This document shows, one piece after another, positions 1 to 7,865 of a stretch of 21,452 nt of DNA. Position numbers and translations under genes: made by a program. A model generated the notes under the pieces. That model saw nothing but the letters and a program-made list of their open reading frames with translations, made no database searches and was not told the DNA's origin. Within the stretch, counting starts at the first letter, position 1. Each line of letters begins with the position of its first letter. Source of the DNA: JBFKMV01 sp041629655 (lineage in GTDB: Bacteria > Acidobacteriota > Polarisedimenticolia > Polarisedimenticolales > Polarisedimenticolaceae); contig JBFKMV010000071.1 of NCBI GenBank assembly GCA_041629655.1, positions 1-21,452 on the forward strand, given 5' to 3'.

Positions 1-1
1 G

Positions 2-199
2 GACGGCGGGGGGAGCTTCGCGGCGGTGCTGCTCCAGGAGCTGCCGCTCGGGGACGACGACACCGACCGGGTCGCCCTGCTGCCGGCGACGCTGAGCGGG
101 CCGGTGATCTTCCGGGTCGTGGACACCGACCGCGAGCCGGGCAACCGGGACCTGGATACGGTGTCGGTCGACGAGTTCTTCGTAAGGAGCGTTCCCTGA
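2..199 (+). CDS. C-terminal end of a secreted or surface protein (partial)
   Basis: Only the last 65 codons are in the window; the gene enters from the left edge and ends at TGA 197-199. The end reads as a beta-rich segment with VVDTDREPGN followed by LDTVSVDEFFVRS. This resembles the C-terminal beta-sandwich seen at the end of large exported proteins in delta-proteobacterial-type genomes (family resemblance from memory). No catalytic residues are visible and the main domain is missing, so the function cannot be given. It converges on mutM with a 13-nt gap and no visible terminator. Confidence 0.6.
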   Translation, partial: DGGGSFAAVLLQELPLGDDDTDRVALLPATLSGPVIFRVVDTDREPGNRDLDTVSVDEFFVRSVP

Positions 200-212
200 G
201 CGGCCAGCGCCC

Positions 213-1031
213 TCAGCGCTGGCAGCCCGGGCACCAGAAGGTGCTGCGCTGCTGCTGCACGCGGCGCCGCACCCTTGCGCCGCAGCGCCGGCACCGCTCC
301 CCTGCCCGGTCGTAAACCGCCAGGAAGCGCTGGTACGACCCTTCGACGCCGCGAGCGTCCTGGAAGTCCGAGAACGTGGTGCCGCAGTTGTCGATGGCGC
401 GGCGCAGCACGCGGCGCGTGGCGCGGCACAGCCGGCGCAGCTCGTCCGGCTTCAGCCGCCCCACGCGGCGGAACGGCGAGAGGCCGGCGACCCACGGGAT
501 CTCCGAGGCGTAGATGTTGCCGAGCCCGACCAGCTTGTCCTGGCGCAGCAGGAACGGCTTCAGCGCCTGCCGGCTCCCGGCGACGAGCTCCGCGAGCCTC
601 CGCGGCGTGAAGGCCGACGACAGCGGATCGATTCCGACCGGCTCCGCCTCCTCACGCGAGCGGTACCACGAGAACGTCCCGAAGCGCCGCGTGTCCACGA
701 ACAGCAGCTCCCCCCGGTCGAGCCGGAACCGCGCGCGCAGGTGCGCCCCCTCGCCCCGCCGCAGCCGCTCGACCCAGTGCAGGCGCCCGGTCATGCGCAG
801 GTGCACCAAAAGCCACAGCCCGCCGCCGTTTCGCTCCCCCGGCCGCGGCGACAGCACGAACATCACCTGCTTGCCCAGCCGCCCCACCCGCTCCACACGA
901 CGCCCCGTCAGCCGCGGCAGCGGACCGTTGCGCAGCCGCGGATCGAGCAGCCGCACCCCCGCCACGGTCCGCCCCTCGACCAGCGGGGCGAGCTGACGGG
1001 CCACGGTCTCGACTTCGGGCAGCTCGGGCAT
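213..1031 (-). CDS. mutM: Formamidopyrimidine-DNA glycosylase (Fpg/MutM), intact copy
   Basis: Base-excision repair glycosylase/AP lyase that removes 8-oxoguanine and other oxidised purines. The 272-aa protein has normal family length. It starts with the hallmark PELPEVE, so Pro2 (catalytic imine) and Glu3 are present, and Lys54 in RLGKQ matches the conserved catalytic-loop lysine. The helix-two-turn-helix segment with LGNIYASE is intact. The C-terminal zinc finger has Cys247, Cys250, Cys267 and Cys270 with the conserved QRSTFWC. The start is fixed by the invariant MPELPEVE. Its first 158 or so codons recur, with a deletion, at 3774-4148. The normal upstream neighbour, an aminotransferase, now lies beside that broken copy. 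A weak TANNNT box (TAAGCT) ends 8 nt before the ATG, in sequence created by the rearrangement. Confidence 0.96.
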   Translation of the reverse strand: MPELPEVETVARQLAPLVEGRTVAGVRLLDPRLRNGPLPRLTGRRVERVGRLGKQVMFVLSPRPGERNGGGLWLLVHLRMTGRLHWVERLRRGEGAHLRARFRLDRGELLFVDTRRFGTFSWYRSREEAEPVGIDPLSSAFTPRRLAELVAGSRQALKPFLLRQDKLVGLGNIYASEIPWVAGLSPFRRVGRLKPDELRRLCRATRRVLRRAIDNCGTTFSDFQDARGVEGSYQRFLAVYDRAGERCRRCGARVRRRVQQQRSTFWCPGCQR

Positions 1032-1036
1032 CGGGT
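558..1036 (-). repeat. Direct repeat copy A (5' part of mutM)
   Basis: This segment matches 3774-4153 in the same orientation, apart from a 99-nt deletion in the other copy. Identity stops sharply just upstream of the ATG after CATCGGGT. The two copies frame a roughly 3-kb segment holding the FAD-oxidase remnant and the calcium-repeat protein. Confidence 0.85.
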
Positions 1037-1164
1037 GTCAGCTTAGTACGGTTGGCGGCGGGAAGCCGCCCGCGGCCGAGCGGGTCGCTGTCTTCCTGCT
1101 CGACCGCTCCGACGCCTCCGGGTCGTCCGCATCCGCACGCCTGTCGAGCCACGAATTGACCGTA

Positions 1165-1758
1165 CGGTGCCGGGCACGATGTGCCCGTCGAACCAGGGCT
1201 TGAAGTCGCCCAACGGCATGCGCGCCACGGTCCGCTCGAGCTTGACGTTGTCGACGAGGTCGAGCTCGGCCTCCGTGATCACGCCCAAACCGCCGTACCC
1301 TCCGATGGCTCCGCGGAACAGCTCGGCGTTCTCGTCCCGGCTGGCGTGCACGAGGGTCCCGTCGGCGAGCACCAGCGCGATGCTGCGGACCGAGTGGACG
1401 ACCGGACCGAGGTTGACGTAGCGCCCGTGGGCGTTGACCGAGAGCGTCCCGCCGACGGTGAAGTTGGCGTAGGACTGCATGATCTTGACCGACAGGTCGT
1501 GCGGGTCGATCGCCTCCTGCAGCTTGCGCCAGGTGATCCCCGCCTCCACGCGCGCCCGCTTGTTCGCGACGTCGAGCTCCAGCACGTCGGTGAGGTTCGC
1601 GCGCGTGTCGATGAAGGTCACCCGCTCCGTCGCGATCTGGCCGCCCATGCTGTACCGCCCGCCGCCGATCGAGACCGGGCCGCGCGTCGAACGCAGCAGC
1701 TCCTGGACCTCCGCCGTGCTCGTGGGCTCGACCACGTGCCCCGCTCCGGCGGCGGGCG
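1165..1758 (-). pseudogene. Remnant of an FAD-linked oxidase (FAD_binding_4 domain)
   Basis: About 195 codons match the FAD-binding half of sugar-lactone/alditol-oxidase-like flavoenzymes. Visible pieces are VVEPTSTAEVQ, the dinucleotide loop PVSIGGGRYSMGGQ, the segment SYANFTVGGTLSVNAHGRY and GAIGGYGGLGVITEAEL. The family usually runs to about 430-470 residues, so the start and the whole substrate-binding half are missing. The upstream edge runs straight into the stop codon of the calcium-repeat gene (TAA, 1761-1759). At the downstream edge recognisable homology ends near DGHIVPG and turns into arginine-rich junk before the mutM start. Only GTG codons are available as in-frame starts (for example 1735), with no ribosome site. 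I read it as a doubly truncated remnant trapped between the mutM copies. Confidence 0.75.
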
Positions 1759-3732
1759 TTACCCACCATCCGGGACGGCGCAGGCGTCGCCGACACCGTC
1801 GTTGTCGGAGTCCCGGTCCCGAGGCTCCGCGACCGCCGGACAGGTGTCGCAGACGTCTCCCCTTCCGTCTCCGTCGGAGTCCTCCTGGAGCGGATTCGGA
1901 ACGGCCGGGCAATTGTCGCAGGCGCCGCCGATCCCGTCGTGATCCAGATCGTCCTGCATCGGGTTCGGGATTCCGGGGCAGTTGTCCGAGGCGCCGCACG
2001 CCCGCTCTTCGTCGAACAGGCGGAGATGGATCCCCGTGCTGAGGACGCAGCTCCGGACGATCTCCGCGGAGCGCGGTGCGAGACCGACACCACCGGGCAC
2101 GCGCAACCGGTCGACGAGCCCGCAGAGTCCCGTTTCTGCGAAGGCGATTCGCCCCTGCTCCACCGCCCGTCGCGCCTGCGCGCTCCATTCCAGCAAGCGC
2201 TCGATCGCCAGCGGGTCGTCGGCAGCCGCGGCCCGGATGTGCCGGTCCAGGTCGTCGAAGCTCTCGCAGGGGAAGACGTAGTAGCTCAGGCTCGCACCTC
2301 CGGTCAGCGGCGCGCCCGGAGCCAGCCCGCGGTCGTCGTCGAGGTTCTTGCCCGCCGCGACCTCATGATGCACGAACGCGATCAGCCGGTCCGACCGCGA
2401 CCCCGGATTCAGGCCGGGGGCGGGTTCGTGGAGCGCGTAGGCGTCGCCCGCTTCCGGCCGGGCGTACTCGAGCCAGGGAGCCTCCCACGGATAGCACGGG
2501 CTCGGGTTGTCGAGCCACTTGACCGACCACGTGACCAGCCCGTGACTCATCTCCGTGCTGTACCGGGAGAGCAGGCTCTGGAAGCCGACCTCACGGTCGG
2601 AGAAGCTCCGCAGGTCGAACACGCGCGGCGGCCGGTAGGTGTGCAGATCGACCGGGACGACGTAGTGGATCCACGGACCCTCGAACCGCCTCAGGTCTCC
2701 GCCCACGGGCAAGCGCGTGTCCGTGCCCGTACGGAAGTCGTGAAGCACGAAGTGGTCCTGGCGGGCGGGCGCCCACACCATCCGTTCGTCGTCGAGCTGG
2801 AACCGGTAGAGCTCGAGCTCTCCATGATCGGTGAATCCGGGCCTGCCGATCTCGAGCGACAGCACGTGGCCCTGCGACCGGAGCAGCACGCGGTCGCCCT
2901 CCACGATCGTGGCGAGGCTGTAGAACGGAGGCGCCTCGGCATCGGTGGCATGCACGCCGGGCTCCAGACCCTCGGCGTCGGGAAGGGTCCACCAGCGCAG
3001 GACGCGGTCGTACAGGTCACCGTCTCCGTTGAGATCGCGGCCGGCACCGTCGCGCTCCCGCTCCCAGGTGTAGAACACGACGGCGCGGGCTCCGAACTGC
3101 GGAGCGAAGCCGACGGCGCGACCGCTTTGCGCCTCTCCCGTGCGCGTGTCCACCAACTCGACAACCGCGTCGTCGAGCCGGCCGTCGCCGTCCCGGTCCT
3201 CACCGATCCAGGCCTCGGGAATCACGTACGCGAACCAGGGATCGGATACCGTCGGCGAGTGTCCCATCCGTAGTGGCGACGTCTCCCCCGTGGACAGGCG
3301 GTGCCAGCGGACCACCCCGTCGAGCAGGTCCCCGTCGCCGTTGAAGTCCCGGCCTTCCACCCACTCCCAGGTGTTGATGGCGACGAGGTCGCCACGGACT
3401 TGACGCGGCCAGCCGGGAGCCACGATCCGGGTCTCCCCCGTTCCGATCCGGTGGACCACGACCGAGTTGTCGTCCCAGTCGCCGTCGTCGTTGAGATCCC
3501 GGTTGGCCAGACCCTCGTGAACCCGGTAGACGATGTGGTCCCCCGAAACCACCTCGCTGCACCCGCTGATCGCATCGCAGGCCGGTTCCCCGGTGAAGAC
3601 GAACGTCCCCACGCCCGGCGGAAGACATTCGGTCGCTCCCCGCTCCGCAGCGAAGGTGGCAAGAGCCCACATCGGGAGAATCAGCAACGCCAGAGGTCCA
3701 ATCGCGCGCCGTGCCGTCTTCGTCGACCTCAT
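1759..3732 (-). CDS. Exported protein with 50-residue calcium-loop repeats and C-terminal thrombospondin type-3 repeats
   Basis: The product is 657 aa. It begins with a signal peptide (basic MRSTKTARR, hydrophobic stretch 11-28, cleavage near ATFA-AE). The N-terminal half holds four loops of the form DxNxDGDxxD at residues 79-88, 129-138, 179-188 and 233-242. Each is followed by a strand and then TGE-type turns (the fourth lacks this turn), as in repeated beta-blades. Residues 580-657 are thrombospondin type-3 repeats (DNCP, NPxQxDxDxDGxGxxCD). Such proteins bind calcium and are exported; no catalytic site is recognised. The ATG at 3732 is chosen because the signal peptide begins there; the frame is open further upstream only through mutM sequence. 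It sits inside the interval bounded by the two mutM copies. A weak extended -10 (TGTTATCCT) lies about 30 nt upstream. Confidence 0.85.
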   Translation of the reverse strand: MRSTKTARRAIGPLALLILPMWALATFAAERGATECLPPGVGTFVFTGEPACDAISGCSEVVSGDHIVYRVHEGLANRDLNDDGDWDDNSVVVHRIGTGETRIVAPGWPRQVRGDLVAINTWEWVEGRDFNGDGDLLDGVVRWHRLSTGETSPLRMGHSPTVSDPWFAYVIPEAWIGEDRDGDGRLDDAVVELVDTRTGEAQSGRAVGFAPQFGARAVVFYTWERERDGAGRDLNGDGDLYDRVLRWWTLPDAEGLEPGVHATDAEAPPFYSLATIVEGDRVLLRSQGHVLSLEIGRPGFTDHGELELYRFQLDDERMVWAPARQDHFVLHDFRTGTDTRLPVGGDLRRFEGPWIHYVVPVDLHTYRPPRVFDLRSFSDREVGFQSLLSRYSTEMSHGLVTWSVKWLDNPSPCYPWEAPWLEYARPEAGDAYALHEPAPGLNPGSRSDRLIAFVHHEVAAGKNLDDDRGLAPGAPLTGGASLSYYVFPCESFDDLDRHIRAAAADDPLAIERLLEWSAQARRAVEQGRIAFAETGLCGLVDRLRVPGGVGLAPRSAEIVRSCVLSTGIHLRLFDEERACGASDNCPGIPNPMQDDLDHDGIGGACDNCPAVPNPLQEDSDGDGRGDVCDTCPAVAEPRDRDSDNDGVGDACAVPDGG

Positions 3733-3761
3733 CGGTCCCCCGTTCAGCACCGGGTGCGGCG

Positions 3762-3769
3762 AGGATAAC
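3762..3769 (-). promoter_or_regulatory. Possible extended -10 for the calcium-repeat gene
   Basis: Read on the minus strand, TG-T-TATCCT forms a TGn-extended -10 element, with TATCCT at 3767-3762. It lies about 30 nt before the ATG at 3732, right beside the edge of the mutM fragment. No -35 is obvious. Weak evidence. Confidence 0.25.
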
Positions 3770-3773
3770 AGAC

Positions 3774-4148
3774 CTTCAGCGCCTGCCGGCTCCCGGCGAC
3801 GAGCCCCCCGAGCCGCCGCGGCGTGAAGGCCGGCGACAGTGGATCGATTCCGGCCGGCTCCGCCCACTCGCCGCGCCGCAGCCGCTCGACCCAGTGCAGC
3901 CGCCCGGTCATGCGCAGGTGCACCAAGAGCCACAGCCCGCCCCCGTCGCGCTCCCCCGGCCGCGGCGACAGCACGAACATCACCTGCTTGCCCAGCCGCC
4001 CCACCCGCTCCACCCGCCGCCCCGTCACCCGCGGCAGCGGACCGTTGCGCAGCCGCGGATCGAGCAGCCGCACCCCCGCCACGGTCCGCCTCTCGACCAG
4101 CGGGGCGAGCTGACGGGCCACGGTCTCGACTTCGGGCAGCTCGGGCAT
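3774..4148 (-). pseudogene. mutM: Truncated second copy of mutM (5' part, internal deletion)
   Basis: The translation starts MPELPEVETV and differs from the intact protein at only three positions over the first 93 residues (G20R, L41V, N68D). It then lacks 33 codons (99 nt). The missing block, from GAHLRARF to the end of SREE, includes part of the beta-sandwich domain. The frame resumes at AEPAGIDP and homology ends at SRQALK (3774). The DNA-binding helices and zinc finger are absent, so the product cannot be an active glycosylase. The frame then runs on a few residues into unrelated sequence. The upstream aminotransferase stop lies 22 nt away with a GGAGGG between, which looks like the original operon arrangement. 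High identity points to a recent event. Confidence 0.9.
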
Positions 4149-4170
4149 CGGGTTTCCGCAAACCCTCCAG

Positions 4171-5676
4171 CTATCCCCGAACCGCGCGTATCGCCTCGCC
4201 CGTACCGGTGACGATCAGGTCGATCTCGGCCGAATCGACCGCGAAGTGCGGCGTGTAGCGCAACGAGTTGGCGCCACCGTGGATGACGCCCAGGCCGTGC
4301 AGGCGCATGCGTTCCTCGACGCTGCCGAAGCCGTAACACGGCAGGTCGGGGGCGAGCTCCGCGCTGACCAGCAGGCCGGTGCCCTGCACGCCCACGATCG
4401 CGCCGTCGAGCTCGGCCGCGAGCGCCCGCAGCTTGCCCGTGAGCTCCCGGCCGCGCTCTCCGATGTTGGCGCGCACTTCGGGGGTGATCGACTCGAGCAC
4501 CAGGCAGGCGACGTCCAGCCCCCGGGGGTTGGCCGTCATGGTGTTGCCGTAGACGCCGTGGCGGTAGAGGTTCGCCGATTGCTCCGACAGCGCCAGCACC
4601 GATAGGGGATACTGCCCTGCATTCAGTGCCTTGGCGTAGGCTTCGACGTCGGGAGGGAGCGCATCCTCGAAGCCGGGGTAGTCGACGATCGACAGAACGC
4701 CGTGCGCGCGCAGGCCGGCCTGGATCGAGTCGACGACCAGCAAGCTGCCGTGCTCGGCGGTCAGCTCCCGTGCCGCATCGTAGAACTCGCGCTCGATCGC
4801 CAGACCCGGATTGCCTTCGCCCATCACCGGTTCCATCAGCAGCGCTTCGATGAACCAGCGTTCGCGCTCGGCGCGGGCAAATGTCCGTCGCAACTGGGCG
4901 ACGTCGTTGGGCACCACCGTCAACAGATCGTCGCGCCCGCGAAAGCTGGCCAGGTGCTTCATGTAGGCGTCGCGGGTCGAATCCGAGAATCCGGCGGGAC
5001 GGTCGGTGCGCCCGTGGAACCCCCCGCGCAGCGCGATGACCTTGATCGCGCGGCCCGCGTGGCGACCGCCGGCGTCGGTATACTCCTTGGCGTTGACGTC
5101 CGACAATCTCGCCGCCAGCGTCATCGCCTCCGAACCGCTGTTGATGCAGACGAAACGGTCGAACGGGCAGCCGCCGTTGCGGCGCGAGCCGATCTCGCGG
5201 CGCAGCGCCTCGACGAAACGCGCCTGCGAGAAGCTGGCCGTCATCACGTTGGCCATCACCGCCGGCCGCGCCATGATGTCCAGGATCGCCTGCGGCCCGT
5301 GTCCCAGGCCGAGCATGCCGTAGCCACCCGAATCGTGCAGCACCGCGCCCTTCGAGGTGACGATCCAGGGTCCACGCGCCGCCAGCGGAACGTAGGGGTT
5401 GACCGACCCCGCCGGGTAGAGGTTCAGCAATCCACTCTGCAACGTGGCGATCTGCCCGGGCTCGTCCAGTGCCAGCCACTGCGGATGCGACGCGCTCAGC
5501 TCGCGGAAGCGCTTACCGGCCTCGTCGACGGCCAGCCGCAGGGCCGCGTGCGTCGCGGCGAAGCGCTCGATGATGTCGTCGGCCAAACCGACGGTGCGGC
5601 CGGGCGCGCCCGCGGCGCGGATCTCCTGCAAGGTGGTCAGCGGCATGACGCCGGGCTGCGTGTCTCGGGTAGGCAT
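4171..5676 (-). CDS. Class-III PLP-dependent aminotransferase
   Basis: The product is 501 aa. It has the fold-type I signatures of class-III (ornithine/GABA-type) aminotransferases: NSGSEA at 179-184 for cofactor phosphate binding, GGFHGR at 218-223, EPVMGEGN near 282-289, VVDSIQAG with the pyridine-binding Asp316, and the PLP-Schiff-base lysine Lys349 in YAKALNAGQ. The usual DEVQTGFGR block is DSIQAGLRAHG, and an N-terminal extension of about 90 residues precedes the core, so this is a divergent subgroup. The amino donor and acceptor cannot be assigned. I prefer the ATG at 5676 over the in-frame ATG at 5646 because a TACATT box ends 8 nt before it. The gene is divergent from the secreted gene at 5806 and is followed by the broken mutM copy. 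Confidence 0.9.
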   Translation of the reverse strand: MPTRDTQPGVMPLTTLQEIRAAGAPGRTVGLADDIIERFAATHAALRLAVDEAGKRFRELSASHPQWLALDEPGQIATLQSGLLNLYPAGSVNPYVPLAARGPWIVTSKGAVLHDSGGYGMLGLGHGPQAILDIMARPAVMANVMTASFSQARFVEALRREIGSRRNGGCPFDRFVCINSGSEAMTLAARLSDVNAKEYTDAGGRHAGRAIKVIALRGGFHGRTDRPAGFSDSTRDAYMKHLASFRGRDDLLTVVPNDVAQLRRTFARAERERWFIEALLMEPVMGEGNPGLAIEREFYDAARELTAEHGSLLVVDSIQAGLRAHGVLSIVDYPGFEDALPPDVEAYAKALNAGQYPLSVLALSEQSANLYRHGVYGNTMTANPRGLDVACLVLESITPEVRANIGERGRELTGKLRALAAELDGAIVGVQGTGLLVSAELAPDLPCYGFGSVEERMRLHGLGVIHGGANSLRYTPHFAVDSAEIDLIVTGTGEAIRAVRG

Positions 5677-5684
5677 AAGGTGAC

Positions 5685-5690
5685 AATGTA
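5685..5690 (-). promoter_or_regulatory. -10-like box of the aminotransferase gene
   Basis: TACATT on the minus strand ends 8 nt before the ATG at 5676, with no Shine-Dalgarno between. This spacing puts the transcript start at or next to the start codon. It is one of six such boxes in the window. Confidence 0.4.
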
Positions 5691-5791
5691 TTGTTTCCGG
5701 GGAAAGATTGCACCCGGGGCGCCGGCGGAGCCGCGGCCGGGCCGACCGCGGGGTCGGGGCCGGTTGCGGTCCGGCCGTCCGAGGGCTCGCG

Positions 5792-5797
5792 TACAAT
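5792..5797 (+). promoter_or_regulatory. -10-like box of the LamG-like gene
   Basis: TACAAT (5 of 6 to TATAAT) is followed by 8 nt and then ATG 5806. No -35 at 16-18 nt and no ribosome site can be seen, which suggests a leaderless transcript. Confidence 0.45.
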
Positions 5798-5805
5798 CGT
5801 GCGCC

Positions 5806-6995
5806 ATGACACCGCGACACCGACTGGCCGTCATGACCTGGCTCGCGCTCGCCCTGTGCTCGCCGGCGCTGGCGGACGATCCCGGCCTTCTGTTCCACGA
5901 CGATTTCGAATCCGGCCTCGGCCGCTGGACGATCAGCGATCCGGCAGCGATCGGCGTCATCGACTCGGGAGATCCGGATCGCGGGATGGTGCTGCGCCTG
6001 CGACCCGCGCACTCACGACTGCACGCGCTGATCCGGGGGTCGGAAGGCTGGGGACCCTACCGCCTCGAGGGGCGCGTGCTGTTCCCGACCGACGAGCACA
6101 ACTACCTGGGCCTGATCTACAACTACCGCGAGGTCGACGGACGGGTCGACCTGGGAAGCATCTACATCAAGGGCAACGGCAGCTACATCCGCGTCATTCC
6201 CGCCGTGACTGGAACCCGGCCCGCCGGATGTACGAGGAGTTCAAGACCCCGCTCGCCGGCGACGACGCGATCGTGATCGGCCGGTGGCAGCGGTTCGCAG
6301 CGGAGGTGGTCGGCAACGTGTGCCACTTCTATGTGGGGAACCTGAACGAGCCGAAGGTGACGTTCGACTTCTACGAGGGCGCCTCCGGCAAGGCGGGCTT
6401 CAAGCCCCGGGTCGTCGGCGGACCGGTCTGGATCGACGACGTCCGCGTGACCTCGATCGACGGTCCGAGCTACCGCGGCCCGCGGCGGCCCGCGGGCCTG
6501 ACGTACGACCCCGGGAGAATGGTCACCGACTGGAAGGTCCTGGGACCGCTCACGCGGTCGTTCGACGAGGTCGAGCGTTCGGCGACACCCCAGCGGGTGT
6601 CGGTGCGGGACCGCAAGGAACGCCAACGCTGGCGCCCGTTCGAGACCGACGGCCGCGGAGCCGTGCTGACCGGGAGAGTCACCGACTTCCTCGGCGACCG
6701 CACCGTGGCCTACTTCCTGACGACGATCGAGGTCGGCCCGGACGAGCAGGCGGTGCTGGAGTTCAGCACCATCGACGCGATGGCGCTGTGGGTCAACGGG
6801 CAGTTCGAGGGCTACAGCGAGGGCGACCGCTACGCCTGGTACGACTTCGGCGAGAATCCCGATCACCCGCCGTCACCGTACACGGCCCTACCGCTCGAAC
6901 CGGGGGTCAATCACGTGCTGATCCGGGTTCGCGGAGGAACCTATGCGACCGGCGGCTTCTACGCGGCTGTAAAGCGATCTAAGCCGGCACGCTGA
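5806..6995 (+). pseudogene. Secreted LamG/DUF1080-like protein with a galactose-binding-like C-terminal domain, frameshifted
   Basis: The first frame gives a signal peptide (MTWLALALCSPALA) and the start of a concanavalin-like sandwich (DDFESGLGRW, EGRVLFPTDEHNYLGLIYNY). It then loses homology after SYIRVIP and stops at 6276. The continuation is in another frame from about 6204 (RDWNPARRMYEEFK) and runs to TGA 6993-6995. That part completes the sandwich (HFYVGNL, GGPVWIDDVRV) and adds a jelly-roll segment with MALWVNGQFEGY and NHVLIRVRGG, like sugar-binding domains of glycoside hydrolases. Restoring one base near 6202 joins the two parts into about 396 residues. Strong coding character on both sides suggests a recent mutation or a sequencing/assembly error. 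It probably bound or processed a glycan outside the cytoplasm (inference). It ends 18 nt from the convergent gene at 7014. Confidence 0.75.
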
Positions 6996-7013
6996 CCCGG
7001 AGCCGCGTGACCG

Positions 7014-7841
7014 TCAGTCTGCAGATGTGCGTTGAACCTCATACCATCGCGTCGCGATGCTCGGTCGACGGCGCTTCGGGGGAAGAAGCAGGTTCCTCCA
7101 CAGAAAGCTCTTCGGTTTGAAATCTCTCAAGAGTCGTCCGGATCCACAGGATCGATCCACTCGAAACGGGAACAGCCTGATCCACTCGAGGTCCGGGACT
7201 CCAATTCCCCTCATCCACAACAAGCACAGGTCATCCTCGATCCAGACGAAATCCTCACCACACTCCAGATGACAGAATGCCCGATTCAGAATGCCCGCAA
7301 ACGTGCCCGACTCGTATAGCTCTTTGTACGCGCCGGGGTACTGGATCAGCTTTCGCTCGCGGTGAGCCAATGCGCCGCCGTCACAACACATCCATCGCTC
7401 GAGCCGCGGCATCGGGATCACGGTGACCGATTCCCGAACCACGGCTCTGCACGCCTGGAGTATCGTCCCCAGCGGTTGTGCTACGACACGCGTGAAGGTG
7501 CCGCTTCGGTACTCGGCGAACCAGAATCTGTTTGCGGTGCGGAGGACGTAATCGCGGGGGTGCATACCGGGGACCGAATCTCGGTATCTCGTCGGGTGGC
7601 TGCGCGTCTCGAACCTGATGTCGTCTCTCAGCGCGACGAGACACAGACCCTCAACCAAATCGTCGAAGTCGAGTTCGGGGTCGAAGTCCTCCGCGGCCTC
7701 CTGATTCGCCACGCGTCGGCCATCAAGAAAACCGCGCAGCGCAGCCGGCCGTTCGAAAAGTGCGATTGACTTGCGCCCGAAACCGTTCGGCAGGATCGGT
7801 ATCTCCGCCCTGGAGATCGGCGTGTATCTCTCGCTGCCCAA
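7014..7841 (-). CDS. Hypothetical protein, unknown function, low-GC unit
   Basis: The product is 275 aa if started at TTG 7841. I do not recognise the family. The N-terminal half is acidic and regular (AAEDFDPELDFDDLVEGLCLVALRDD is split by charge), the middle has aromatic segments (RFWFAEYRSGTF), and the C-terminal end is basic (LLLPPKRRRPS). Several cysteines are scattered without a CxxC pattern. There is no signal peptide or membrane segment. The TTG is preceded by an AAGAG and a GGAGA and lies 24 nt after the stop of the upstream membrane-protein gene, in the same frame; no ATG exists in this frame upstream. Base composition (about 50-57% GC in sampled lines) and A/T-ending codons differ from neighbours, suggesting acquisition by transfer. 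Confidence 0.6.
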   Translation of the reverse strand: MGSERYTPISRAEIPILPNGFGRKSIALFERPAALRGFLDGRRVANQEAAEDFDPELDFDDLVEGLCLVALRDDIRFETRSHPTRYRDSVPGMHPRDYVLRTANRFWFAEYRSGTFTRVVAQPLGTILQACRAVVRESVTVIPMPRLERWMCCDGGALAHRERKLIQYPGAYKELYESGTFAGILNRAFCHLECGEDFVWIEDDLCLLWMRGIGVPDLEWIRLFPFRVDRSCGSGRLLRDFKPKSFLWRNLLLPPKRRRPSIATRWYEVQRTSAD

Positions 7842-7865
7842 CTCTTGCGGGTCTCCATGCCCCGC

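Noticed and set aside
1165..1758. DprE1 partner for the polyprenyl phosphoribosyltransferase
   Set aside because: The fragment's FAD loop is of a different oxidase branch, it is truncated, and it lies 17 kb away.
1759..4161. An 800-aa version of the calcium-repeat protein starting at 4161
   Set aside because: The extra 143 codons are an alternative frame of the mutM fragment; the real signal peptide starts at 3732.
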